Positions 1 to 10,140 of a stretch of 64,000 bases of DNA are shown one piece after another (the stretch's first letter is position 1; each line of letters opens with the position of its first letter). A program made the position numbers and the translations under genes. A model generated the notes under the pieces. That model searched no databases. It saw only the letters and a program-made list of their open reading frames with translations, and had not been told where the DNA came from. Source of the stretch: Molossus alvarezi (lineage: Eukaryota; Chordata; Mammalia; Chiroptera; Molossidae); NCBI GenBank assembly GCA_037176705.1, contig CM073886.1:16266501-16330500 (forward strand), given 5' to 3'.

Positions 1-703
1 ATGATGATAATTTCCCAGACACCATACCTTTTGGTCATTTTCCTGCTCAACTGTGTCAGTTGTTGTTCACGCCTTGCTGAGTAAAACCCAAGATCCTTGG
101 CCTGCTCAAGGACTCAGATGCAATTTGAACAATCCCACAGCCATGATATCTCAGAAAACAGCTGTGCCCCTGGGCTGCCCCCTAGAGTCAAGGTAGAGCT
201 AAGGCTTGTTTTTGTTTTTTTTAAATCCTCACCCAAGGACATTTTCCCATTTTTTGTTCAGACAGAGAGGGAAAGGGGGGGGGGGGAGAGCGAGAGAGAG
301 AGAGAGCGAGAGAGAGAGAGAGAGAAACATCGACATGAAAGGATGAAGGGTACACATCGAGTGGCTGCCACCTGCATGACCCAACCAGAGCCGGGGACAA
401 ACCTCAACTGAGGTACCCTTAGCAGGAACTAAACCCGGGTCTCTCTGGACAGCAGGCCCATGCTCTAACTGCTGAACCAAACCAGCCAGGGCACAAGGCT
501 TATTTTTCATTCCTGCCATGAACCTGTAGGTTCTCAGGCAGGAGTCCAGCTTGGTGTTACCATTTCTACTTGGGGAATGGAAGGGAAAAAAATAAAAGAG
601 GAGATGAAATTCCTTTTCTGCTTTAGCTTTTAATCCACAGTGTGGAATCACAACACAGTGGCAAAGCAGCACAGTTCAGTAAGTTCAAGAAAACACAACC
701 TAC
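1..703 (-). other. CREBBP: CREBBP intron 16, first part
   Basis: Starts with the donor next to exon 16 and runs off the left edge. Apart from the VES SINE at 214-494 I see no recognisable element. Confidence 0.85.
214..494 (-). mobile_element. VES SINE (GTTTGG type)
   Basis: Reverse-orientation SINE ending GCTGAACCAAACCAGCCAGGGC (split here as its tRNA-like head), with an AG-rich tract (about 270-325). Flanks AAGGCTTGTTTTT (201-213) and AAGGCTTATTTTT (495-507) look like the target duplication. Confidence 0.9.
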
Positions 704-893
704 TTTTTTTGCGTGGCTGCGAAGGAGATGCTGACTGGGAGGCTGCACCATTAGCACTGCTCTCTTCTTCCTCTTTAGCTTCTACTTTTACTTCTGGCTT
801 CTTTTCATCCACTTCCATTGGTTCTGATTTCTGCTCTGTTGTGTCTGATTCTTCTTTAACTTGAGAAGATCCATGTAGATCCTCCTCCATCAT
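704..893 (-). CDS. CREBBP: CREBBP exon 16 (CRD1, just before the bromodomain)
   Basis: 190 nt after acceptor TTTTAAG: MMEEDLHGSSQVKEESDTTEQ, MEVDEKKPEVKVEAKEEEES, ending QPRKK plus one base of the Ile codon that opens the bromodomain exon; donor GTAGGTT follows seven A. The SUMO lysines in QVKEE and EVKVE (human K1033 and K1056 by my count) are kept. A third psi-K-x-E-like match (human VKEE) is changed to AKEE. The acidic Lys/Glu-rich segment is the CRD1 repression region. Confidence 0.97.
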
Positions 894-1002
894 CTTAAAA
901 AAGAAAAACAAAATTAGAGATAATGATACATAGATATAAAAAAAACCTTTATTCTATCTAACCCAAGAGTTATAGGAAGGCTCTTAAAAATCTATGGGCT
1001 TG

Positions 1003-1249
1003 CCCAGCTCGTGGGGTTCAGTGGTTGACCACCAATCCATGCACCAAGAGGTCAACGGTTCGATTCCCAGTCAGGGCACATGCCCAGGTTGTGGGCCAAA
1101 TCCCCAGTGAGGTGCAAGCAGGAGGTGGCCAATTGATGTTCTCTCTCATTGATCTTTCTATCTCTCCCTCTCCCTCCACTCCTCTCTCTCCCTCTCCCTC
1201 CACTCCTCTCTCTAAAATCAATAAAGAGAAAAAAAAAATTAGAAAAAAG
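1003..1249 (+). mobile_element. VES SINE (GTGTGG type)
   Basis: tRNA-like head with GGTTCGATTCCC B box, CT-rich tract and AAATCAATAAA tail. Flanked by AAATCTATGGGCTTG (988-1002) and AAATCTATAGGCTTG (1250-1264), a 15-bp duplication with one mismatch. Confidence 0.92.
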
Positions 1250-1794
1250 AAATCTATAGGCTTGTTAAAACCTTCTCCTACTCACAGCTGCATTTATCAT
1301 TCCTTTTCTCTCCCACAAGAAGGAATAGAGCATTTGGTGTCAGTTGAGTTGCTTTAATACAGTACCAATACAATTATAGTCTTAATTTTAAATTTTACAT
1401 GCTGGAGTGCTTAAAATATTGCATAGATAAATACCTACCATCATCTGCTCAGTAGTTTTACATATAGGTATTTCTTGTTTAGAACAAAAATCTCCTGGAA
1501 AACTGGGACAGGGATAAAAAACCAAATTGCTCAGAGGGCCTGGCAGGTAAAGTAAATGAATGCAGCAGGAGGTGAGGTATAGACAGGAAGTAGTGGAAAC
1601 TCTGGCAAACTGGAGAGCCCATGGCCCATTTAAAGGTCATGCTGGTGCTCCCACCCAGACTGCTGCCACAGAGGACTGCAAAAACAATGCTGACAGAACC
1701 TACCATTTTCAAGAAAATCCAAAAAACTAGAGTTTAATTTATAATTTCTCATTTTAAAAAAATATTGTGAGTCAAACAAAATGCATTTTTTAAA

Positions 1795-2019
1795 AAACCC
1801 TCACCCGAGGATATTTTTCCATTTTTTGTTCAGATAGAGTGTGTGTATGTGTGGGAACCATCTATGTGAAAGGGACACATCGAGTGGCTGCCTCCCACTT
1901 GTCCCAACCAGGTCCGGGGACAAACTGCAACCAAGGCACATGCCCCTAGTGGGAACCGAACCTGGGTCTCTCTGGACCGCAGGCTGACGTTCTAACTGCT
2001 GAGCCAAACTGGCCAGGGC
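1795..2019 (-). mobile_element. VES SINE (GTTTGG type)
   Basis: Starts with CCTCACCCGAGGATATTTTTCC and ends GCCAAACTGGCCAGGGC in reverse orientation; the AG tract is replaced by a short GT run. Flanks share AAAA--CATTT only loosely. Confidence 0.85.
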
Positions 2020-3015
2020 AATAAAACACATTTATAGACTGGATTCAACCACAGTCTGCTAGATTTTAACTTCTGCCACAGGCTGACTAGTAAACAAATA
2101 AAACCCTTGTGCAATTTAACCCTACAGAACTATAAATGAATAAAGAATGGCAACAAAGAAGTTGCTGAATGACTCAAACATTTAAAATATAAACCTTTTA
2201 CCATTGAGTACATTAATAAGTATATTAGCTGTGGGTTTGTCATATACGGCCTTTATTATGTTGATATTCTGTCTAAGTTTAGTTTGTTGAGAGTTTTTAT
2301 CATAAAAGGGCATTGAATTTTGTCAAATGCCTTTGTCATCTGCATCTACTGAAATGATCATATGGCTTTAATCCTTTTATTTTGTTAATGTGATGTATCA
2401 CATTAATTGATTTACGAATGCTGAAGCATCCTTCCATTCTTGGGATAAATCCCACTTGGTCATGGTATATAGTCTTTTTACTGTATTGTTGAATCTGGAT
2501 TGCTAATATTTTGTTGAGAACTTTTGCATCTATGTTCAAGGATAATGGCCTGTAATTCCCTTTATTATATTTTTATCTGGTTTTGGTATCAGGGTAATGC
2601 TGGCTTCATAAAATGAGTTTGAAAGCATTCCTTCCTCTTCAATTTTTAAAAAATTAGTTTAAGAAAGATAGATATAATTATATGAATCTTAGTAGATGCC
2701 ATCTGGTCCTAGACTTTTATCTAAGATCAGGAACAAGACAAGGATGTCTACTACCACTACTTCTATTCAACAAAATATGGGAAGTCCTAGCCACAGCAAT
2801 CATACAAGATAAAGAAGTAAAAGATATTCAAATTAGAAAGAAAGAAGTAAAACTCAACTATTAGAACTAATGAATGACTTCAGTAAAGTTGCAGGACACA
2901 GAATCAACAGAATAATATACAGAAATCTGTTGTTTCTATATACTAATAACAAATGACCAGAAGAAGAAACTAAGAAAACTATCCCATTTACACCTGCATC
3001 AAAAAGTATAAAATA

Positions 3016-3473
3016 TTACAATGGCTAGGTAGCTCACTTGATTAGAGCATCCTCCTGATATGCTAAGGTTGTGGGGGTTCGTTCCCCTGGTCAGGGCACA
3101 TACAAGAAGCAATCAATGAATGCATAGATAAGCGGAGCAACAAATCTATGTCTCTGTCTCTTTCTCACTCTTTCTTTTTTGAATCCTCACCCGAGGCCAT
3201 TTTTTCCATATTTTGTTCAGATAGAGTGGGAGGGAGAGAGAGAGAGAAACAGAAACAGAGAAACACTGACATAAAAGGGACACATAGAGTGGTGGCCACC
3301 CGCACGACCCAACCAGGGCCAGGGACAAACTGCAACCAAGGTACGTGCCCTTAGTGGGAACTGAACCTGGGTCTCTCTGGACCGCAGGCCGACGCTGTAA
3401 CCGCTGAGCCAAACCAGCCAGGGTTCTTTCTCACCCTTTAAAAATCAGTAAATCAAAAAAAAAAAAAAAAAAA
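3016..3473 (+). mobile_element. Older tRNA-derived SINE inside the L1, itself interrupted
   Basis: Head GGCTAGGTAGCTCACTTG and GGGTTCGTTCCCCTGGTCAGG, followed by a body containing ACATACAAGAAGCAATCAATG, a variant different from standard VES, and a 24-base A tail. Flanked by AAAAGTATAAAATA at 3002-3015 and 3474-3487, an exact 14-bp duplication. A reverse VES (3174-3424) sits in its CT tract. Confidence 0.85.
3174..3424 (-). mobile_element. VES SINE (GTTTGG type) nested in an older SINE
   Basis: Complete reverse VES flanked by TCTTTCTCACTCTTT (3159-3173) and TCTTTCTCACCCTTT (3425-3439), the duplicated CT tract of the host SINE. Confidence 0.9.
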
Positions 3474-3615
3474 AAAAGTATAAAATACCTAGTAATAAAT
3501 TTAACAAAAGAGGTGAAAGACCTAAAAACTGTAAAATACCAAAGAAAGAAATTAAACAAGATATAAATAAATGGAAGAATATACCTTACTCAGGATTGAA
3601 AAAATTAATATTGTT

Positions 3616-3864
3616 GCCCTGGCCGGTTTGGCTCAGTGGTTAGAGCATTGGCCTGCGGTCCAGAGAGACCTGGGTTCGGTTCCCACTAAGGGCGTGTACC
3701 TCGGTTGCAGTTTGTCCCCGGCCCAGGTTGGGTCGTGTGGGAGGCAGCCAGTCGATGTGTCCCTTTCACGTCGATGTTTCTCTCTCTCCCCCCCTCCCAC
3801 TCTATCTGAACAAAATATGGAAAAATGCCCTCAGGTGAGGATAAAAAAAAAAAATAATAATAAT
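3616..3864 (+). mobile_element. VES SINE (GTTTGG type)
   Basis: Complete, from GCCCTGGCCGGTTTGGCTC to an A/AAT-rich tail; AATATTGTT flanks both ends. A 195-codon open frame across this and the next SINE (3571-4158) is repeat read-through, not a gene. Confidence 0.9.
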
Positions 3865-3966
3865 AATATTGTTAAAATGTCCTTACCAACTAAGGTAATA
3901 TACAGATTCAATACAATCTCTATCAAAATACCGATGACATTCTTCTTAGGATTAGAACTAATCCTA

Positions 3967-4188
3967 GCCTGGCCAGTGTGCTCAGTGGTTGAGCATTGGC
4001 CCATGCACCAAGAGGTCGCTGGCTCGATTCCTGGTCAGGGCACATGCCCAGGTTGCAGGCCAAATTCCCCAGTGGGGGGTATGCAGGAGGTGGCCAATCG
4101 ATGTTCTCTCTCATCGATGTTTCTATCTCTCTCTCCCTCTCCTTTCCTCTCTCTCTAAAATCAATAAAGAAAAGAAAACAACAAACAA
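3967..4188 (+). mobile_element. VES SINE (GTGTGG type)
   Basis: Complete, with exact 11-bp flanks AACTAATCCTA at 3956-3966 and 4189-4199. Inserted in the L1 ORF2 remnant. Confidence 0.92.
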
Positions 4189-4753
4189 AACTAATCCTAA
4201 ATTTTATATGGAACTACAAAAGACCCGTAATAGCCAAAGAAATCTTGAGAAAGAATAAAATAAGAGGTATTACGTTTACTAATATCAAATTATACTATAA
4301 AGCTACAATAATGAAAACAGTATGGTACTGACATAAAAACAGATATGTAGATTCTGAAACAATAGAGAATCAAGAATTATTCACTTATATCGTCAATTAA
4401 TCTATGACAAAGGAGGCAAGGATACAAAATGGGGTAAAGACAGTCTCTTCAATAAGTGGCATTGGCAAAACTGTACAGATAAATACAAAGTGTGAAACTG
4501 GACTACTTTCTTATATCATGTACAAAAATAAACTCAAAACGAATTAAAGACTTAAAAGTTAGACCTGAAACCATAAAATTCCTAGAAGAAAACACAGGCA
4601 GTAAACTCTTTGCCACAGCTCTTAGCAGTATCTTTTGGGATCTATCTTCTCGACAGAGGGATACAAAAGAAAAAGAAACAGAACAACATCAAATAAAGAG
4701 TTTTTGCACAGTGAAAGGAACCATCAACAAAACAAAACAAAAAACAATCTACT

Positions 4754-4912
4754 GCCCTGGCCAGTTTGGCTCAGTGGTTAGAGTGTCAGTCTGCGGTCCA
4801 GAGAGACCCAGGTTCGGTTTCTGCTAAGGGCATGTACCTCAGTAGCGGTTTGTCCCTGGCCTTGGTTGGGTCATGCAGATGGCAGTCACTCGATGTGTCC
4901 CTTTCATGTCGA

Positions 4913-4943
<31 letters not shown>

Positions 4944-5025
4944 TCCTCTCTCTCCCTCCCACTCTATCTGAACAAAAGACGAAAAAATGTCCTCTGGTGA
5001 GGATAAAAACAAACAAACAAAAAAA
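4754..5025 (+). mobile_element. VES SINE (GTTTGG type)
   Basis: Complete, with a (TC)n tract near 4915-4942 and AAAC-repeat tail. Splits the L1 near the end of ORF2. Confidence 0.88.
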
Positions 5026-5589
5026 CCCACTGAATGATATAAGATATTTACAAATGATACATTGATAGAAGGTTAATATTCAAAATATATAAAAAACTCA
5101 TAAAGCTCAAAAAACAAACAAACAAAACCCACCCCAAATAATCCAATTTAAAAATGAGTAGAGGACCTGAGTAGACATTTCTCTCAAGAGGACATATGAT
5201 GGCCAATAGACATATAAAAAGATGCTCAACATCACTAACTGTCAGGGAAATGTAAACTAAAACCATAATGAGCTATCACCTCACATCTGTCAGATGGCTT
5301 TCAATAATTAATCAACAAATAAGTGTTGGTGAAGATGTGGAGAAAAGGGAACCCTTGTATACTATTGGTGGGACTTAAATTAGTGCAGGCAATATGGAAA
5401 ACAGTATGGAGATTCCTCAAAAAAATTAAAAATAGAGCTGCCATATGATCCAGCAATTCCATTTCTGGGTATTTATCTGAAAAAAACATGAATCCTAATT
5501 TGAAAAAAAACATATGTCCCTGTATGTTCAGTGCAGAATTCATTGCAATAACTAAGATATGGAAGTAACCCAGATGTCCATCAACAGAT

Positions 5590-5591
5590 GA

Positions 5592-5635
<44 letters not shown>
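5590..5635. repeat. (TC)n-(AC)n microsatellite in the L1 3' UTR
   Basis: About 13 TC followed by about 9 CA units, replacing part of the L1 3' UTR. Confidence 0.95.
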
Positions 5636-5844
5636 GAATACCATTCAGCAATAATAAAACAAAAAGATATCTTGCCATTTTTGACAATATAGATGGACCT
5701 AGAGGGTATTATGCTAAGTGAGAAAAGTCAAAGATAAATACTGTATGATCTCACTTATAAAAAAGCAAAATAAATGAAAAAATAAAACAGAAACAGACCC
5801 ACAGATATAGAGAATGAGTTGATGGTTGCCAATGGGGATTGGGG

Positions 5845-5845
<1 letters not shown>

Positions 5846-5874
<29 letters not shown>
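5846..5874. repeat. (GT)n microsatellite near the L1 3' end
   Basis: Fourteen uninterrupted GT units shortly before the L1 A-rich tail. Confidence 0.95.
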
Positions 5875-5876
<2 letters not shown>

Positions 5877-5932
5877 CATGGGCGGATAAGGGAAAAAATA
5901 AAACACAGATATCTTTAAAAGAAAACCTTTAC

Positions 5933-6172
5933 GCCCTGGCTGGTTTAGGTCAGTGGTTAGAGCATCAGCCCACGGACGAAAAAGTCACGGGTTCAATCCC
6001 CAGTCAAGGGCATGTACTTGGGTTGCAGGTTCAATCTCCAGCACTGTTGGGGTTGTGCAGGAGGCAACCAACTGATGTCTCTTTCTCACACTGATGTGTC
6101 TCTCTCCCTCCCTCCCCTTTCCATTCTATCAGAAAAACATCCTCAGGTAAGGATTAACAAATAAAAAAAAGT
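5933..6172 (+). mobile_element. VES SINE (GTTTGG-like, divergent)
   Basis: Head GCCCTGGCTGGTTTAGGTCAG, tail AAGGATTAACAAATAAAA. ATCTTTAAAAG occurs just before and just after it, a likely duplication. Sits at the 3' end of the L1. Confidence 0.85.
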
Positions 6173-6427
6173 AAATCTTTAAAAGGTTATCATTACAATT
6201 TTAGTTTTCGAAACAATGTTCTCCCAAGCTCTGCATTTAAAAAAAGAAAATATAAGCCAGTGTTCTTTATTTCTGTCAAAAAAACAACAAAACAAAAACA
6301 AAACCCATACCTATTTCTAAAAATAAATAACCAATCTGTTTTTGATTGTGGGTTTGAGTAGCAAACAGATTAAAGAGGATGTTAAAACAAAAAGCAGGGA
6401 TATCTATGATGGACCCCTGGCACCTAC

Positions 6428-6607
6428 CGTAGACCCAGGCTCCCCCTTGGCTTCACTGGTATCAGGCTCGGTGTCCTCAGTCTTGACCTCACTCTTCATT
6501 TCCAGCATTGGTATTTCGGGTCCTGGCTGCTGAGAGTTGGTTTCAGCACTGGTTACTGAGGATGGAGTGGGTACCCTGTTCTCAATGCTGGCTGCTGCCT
6601 GGGAAAG
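6428..6607 (-). CDS. CREBBP: CREBBP exon 15 (start of CRD1 region)
   Basis: 180 nt after acceptor CTACAG: LSQAAASIENRVPTPSSVTS, later LEMKSEVKTEDTEPD, ending KGEPGST; donor GTAGGTG. MKSE corresponds to the human MKTE SUMO site (K998 by my count). The next lysine sits in VKTE, a second psi-K-x-E match where I recall TQAE in human. The end of the exon (TSEAKGEPGST) also differs from human. Confidence 0.96.
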
Positions 6608-8129
6608 CTGTAGAAAAAAACAATCATTTATCTCTGTTAACAAAACAATATAATGATCTTAAACTCTGTTGCTGCTCACCCAATATATAGTTTTGTGTTA
6701 ACATTTCTCAATACTAACCTAATAAGCACCCCCATTTGAGAGAATGAAAGAAAAAAAGTTCAAAGAGGAGTTCTAAAGGAAGACATTAGGCAGAAACACA
6801 ACTGACTTCTTGCCAAGAATACAGAGATGGAAAAGCAGAGCTTTTTACATGTGGATATAAAATTGTTTTCTGCAAGTTTTCTACCTAAGCCACAGAATCT
6901 CCTATTTTAAAATTAATTCCTTCCAGTAAGATCATTAAAATGTTTATGGCTAAAGGCTGAATTATCAATATATAAGTATATATGTAGGAAGGGAAATAAA
7001 GTGCCTATATGAAACAAGAATATATAATTAACTTGCTAACTGCAAGAACAGTGGTGGCAATAGTGGCAAAGGAATAGACAACATTAAGAGAAAGAACCAC
7101 TAAAAGAATTCTAAAATTTCAAAGTCTTACCCAATGCAGTTTAAAGTAAACAAACAAAAGATAATACAAAATTAGAAAGGCTTTGGAGAAATACAAATGG
7201 TAATGTTATCTTGAAATTGTTGGGATTAATTTTGATTATTTTAGAAGTAAATACCTTCAGTCCCCAAGAATAAAGTTAATGTATTTCAGGGGAGAGGGTT
7301 TTCTAAGTTAGACTGGTAAAAAAAATGGGTACGAAGATTTTCATAACTGGGGGAGGGAAGTGGAGGTGACAAGAGAGTAGCCTCAGGTCCCTGGGTCAGC
7401 CCAGCCTAGAAAAGCACACAGATTGGACACTCCCGGCAGGTCCTTGGAAGACTGGGCAGATCTGAGTCACAGGAAATACTAACTTGGGTATGCCATATTG
7501 TCATAAAAAAGAAAAGGCTTCTAGTCTGAAAACAAGGCTGATAGGCAAGGTCAAAGCATACACAATCAGGAACGTGACCACATCCTTATGATGTTAGGAG
7601 AAAAACTACCAAAACTCAGAAGACATCAATCTGGGACAGATAATGGGAAACAGACTTCTCTTATTTATAGGTAGTTTTAAAATTCTACAGAAGACTCATA
7701 TATTATTTCTCTATAATTGCTGATTTTTGCAAATTCATTTAATTAGGGAAGATAATTATAAGTCATGTTCTGCCAAACAACCTTTGAAGCCAATGTTGGA
7801 AACAAAACACAGCTGATTGTGGTTCTATTAGAGTGCAGTTACTTTTTGGGGTTATACCAACTTTATGACAGAATTAAAAAAAAAATCTTTACTGATTTTA
7901 GAGAGAGAAAGAGAGGACTGAAGAGAGAGAGATTTGTTGTTCCACTTATTTATGCATTCATTGGTTGTTTCTTGTATGTACTCTGACTAGGAAATGAACC
8001 TGCAACCTTGGCATATGGGGATGATGTTCTAACCAATTGATCTGCCTGGCCAGGGCCATCATGACAGATTTTTTTATGGGAAAGTTCTCATAAGAGTCTC
8101 AGACGAAAGAAGACAACAGAGAGACTCAC
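6608..8129 (-). other. CREBBP: CREBBP intron 14
   Basis: 1.5 kb. One old degenerate SINE at 7870-8056; the rest (6608-7869) is AT-rich sequence without a recognised element. Confidence 0.85.
7870..8056 (-). mobile_element. Degenerate VES-like SINE
   Basis: Reverse orientation: TTTACTGATTTTAGAGAGAG at the tail end and CTGCCTGGCCAGGGC at the head end. The body is diverged, so it is an old copy. No clear duplication. Confidence 0.7.
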
Positions 8130-8531
8130 CGGCGTGCCAGGAGGCTGGGCATGCACAGGCGTTGGCTGTTGCTGCGATGACTGAGGGGTGGCCACAGATG
8201 GAGGCTGAACTGGGGTCTGAGGCTGTGGGGTCACCTGGGATGCTGCCTGGACTGTAGGGGTGCTCTGGGCTTGACTAGCACTGGGCACTGAACCAGGAGT
8301 CGGGGTAGGAGTCTGACCGGAAGATGACACAGGAGTTGATGGCTGGGTGGGAGCTGCTGGCTGGGGAGGAGTCATCACAGGTGCTGTTGGATGCTGGAGA
8401 GATGGCATGCCAGCAGCTGTGGAAGCAGGAGGTGGCGTCTGGTGCAATGGTGACTGTGTCACTGGTGGGCAAGGCAGCTGGGACCCAAGCATGTTCAGAG
8501 GGTTAGGAAGAGCAGCACCAGGAACCTGTCC
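8130..8531 (-). CDS. CREBBP: CREBBP exon 14 (Pro/Gln/Thr/Ser-rich linker)
   Basis: 402 nt after acceptor CTGTTAG, from GQVPGAALPNPLNMLGSQ to VHAQPPGTP, donor GTGAGTC. Human is 417 nt; this copy lacks three residues after NMLG and two in the QAASQVTPQ stretch. Composition is low-complexity Pro/Gln/Ser/Thr, so length drift is expected. Plus-strand open frames over this exon are shadows of its GC-rich bias. Confidence 0.96.
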
Positions 8532-9951
8532 CTAACAGAGGGAACAGAGTATGTTAAAATTACTTCCCCCATTTGAAAATGTAGCAACAGATTTAAAGAA
8601 TTAAATGCATGAAAATCTAATCATGGTTTCTTAAAGAGGTCTGCTGGTTTCAGGGCCATGTTCCATTTGCAAAAATTCATCCAGTTGTACACTTATTATA
8701 ATGTGCACTTTCCAATAAAGTTAATGCTATGATTGTTTCTTTTACTTTGATTTATATAACTGTTGAAACTTCTGGTTTAAACAAACATATCCACTCAACT
8801 TACTAGCTTCTTATTCCATAATATCCACTCACAGCTTAGACAAACAGAAAAGGTATTTTAAAAAATAAGTTGTTGAAATATTGAAATGTTTCAGTGCAAT
8901 GGTCTCAACTGAGAACATGCTTCAGAATACCTGTAGACCTTTGAAAAAGTGATTCCAAACCATTGGTCTAGAATGAAGGTCTGAAAACTACTGCCCATGG
9001 CCAAACACAGCTAAGCTGCCTGTTTGTGTACTCAAGTTTTATTAGAACATAGCACACCCATTCATTTATGTAGGAATGAATATGGCTGTGGCTACTTTTG
9101 CCCCACAACGCTGGAGTTGAGCAGTTAAGACAGAGTTTATATATGGCCCACAAAGTCAAAAGTATTTTCAGGACAAATTTGCTGATTCCTGCTCTAGAGC
9201 AATGACATGTTATGGAAATTAAGAATTAGTGAATAGGCATTTACTATTAGTACATCTAGTGTAGTCAATTACTTTTATTCAATATTCCTTTATGTTAAAA
9301 AATTAAAAACAAGAACTTCATCTTTTGGGGGAAGATTCAGCCCATTTTAAATATGTGTACATATATAAGCACAACATTCTAATATAACAATTAACAAAAA
9401 GAAGTATAAGGCAGTAAAATGAATTGAAAATAGTTCTCTTCAGCTTTAGACTGACTGAGTAAAATCACACTGAATAAGAGGACAACTACTCAACCGATCT
9501 AGTTGGCCTGACTTCACTTGGGCAGTTCAGAGATAGGCAATAGGATACACAAATCAAAACATTAGCAATGAACTCATGGGATCCCTTCCTTACTTACTCT
9601 TTAAAATTCAATGTCTCTCAGGATTGCATATGAAACTTAGAATTTAAAAGACACAAATAAAAAACCAAGAAAAAGACAAGAAACCCAAAAATCAAAATGT
9701 AAAAGTACACAACCAAAAAAACCTACAAACCATTCCACTTTTACATGAAGTTCACCCCAAAATGATAAAAGTCTTTCTAAATAAGGTAAAAATTACAGGA
9801 TAAAATGAGGAAAAATTCAAGAGATGCTAAAAGATGAAAAGATCACAATGAAATGTGTAGAGTTCTAATTTCCATGAAATAAGTAAGACATTTTCAGGTT
9901 AGTAGGAACCTGGGGCAATATCAATGTAGGTGGCCCAAAGGCAAACGGTAC
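8532..9951 (-). other. CREBBP: CREBBP intron 13
   Basis: 1.4 kb. Contains an old hAT element (8974-9191) with a MER5-like fragment just before it. From 9200 to 9951 it is A-rich on the plus strand (pyrimidine-rich in the transcript) with nothing else recognised. Confidence 0.85.
8974..9191. mobile_element. Ancient non-autonomous hAT element
   Basis: 218 bp with degenerate inverted ends (GGTCTGAAAACTACTGCCC on the left, GCTGATTCCTG on the right) and 8-bp flanks GTCTAGAA / CTCTAGAG (6 of 8 match). The text around AAGTTTTATTAGAACATAGC is familiar from a common mammalian MER hAT family that I do not name with certainty. Confidence 0.6.
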
Positions 9952-10140
9952 CTGTGACACGCCTGTCTGGGCTGCTGGTTGCCCCAAGCCTACACTGTTC
10001 ACACTCATTGTCCCACTGGATGAAGGGAACTGGTTCTGCGGCAGAAACTGGTTCTGCGCAGGCGTCTGGGCCATCATGTTGTTTGCATGTGCACTCATCA
10101 TGTTTGGAGGCTGAGGCATTCGGGAAGGAGAAATGGCCAT
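9952..10140 (-). CDS. CREBBP: CREBBP exon 13 (linker, three codons longer than human)
   Basis: 189 nt after acceptor TTTTAG; starts MAISPSRMPQPPNMMSAHAN and ends QTGVSQ. The donor is GTACCG, weak at positions +4 to +6. Human exon 13 is 180 nt; the extra nine bases are in GTMSVNSVGLGQ, where human has GAMSVGMGQ. If the weak donor were not used, translation would run on 30 codons into intron 13. Confidence 0.96.

Larger units (their letters stand above)
2725..4760 (+). pseudogene. L1 ORF2 fragment (reverse transcriptase to C-terminus), broken
   Basis: Recognisable ORF2 pieces lie at 2725-2865 (RT palm region), 2870-3015, 3475-3600, 3870-3960, 4190-4370 and 4440-4750, separated by SINE insertions and stop codons. 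It once encoded the RT and C-terminal part of the LINE-1 replication protein; only decayed fragments remain. Confidence 0.75.
2190..5925 (+). mobile_element. LINE-1, 5'-truncated and 5'-inverted (twin-primed), with five SINE insertions
   Basis: From about 2190 to 2690 the minus strand reads L1 ORF2 reverse-transcriptase text ([17 protein letters not shown], later [14 protein letters not shown]). From about 2725 the plus strand continues directly with the next RT part ([10 protein letters not shown], then a VLATAI motif), through the ORF2 C-terminus (DLKVRPETIKFLEEN, 4540-4600), the 3' UTR, CT/CA and GT repeats, and an A-rich tail near 5895-5925. Opposite orientation of adjoining ORF2 parts is the hallmark of twin priming. 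SINEs interrupt it at 3016, 3174, 3616, 3967 and 4754. Many stops: not functional. Confidence 0.85.
894..6427 (-). other. CREBBP: CREBBP intron 15 (5.5 kb)
   Basis: Between exons 16 and 15. Filled by VES SINEs at 1003 and 1795, the twin-primed L1 (2190-5925) with its nested SINEs, and a VES at 5933. The stretches 1265-1790 and 6173-6427 hold nothing I recognise. Confidence 0.85.

Noticed and set aside
3571..4158. 195-codon plus-strand open frame
   Set aside because: Runs through two VES SINEs and L1 debris; the same VWSG/LSLSLS-type text recurs in every VES, so it is repeat read-through.
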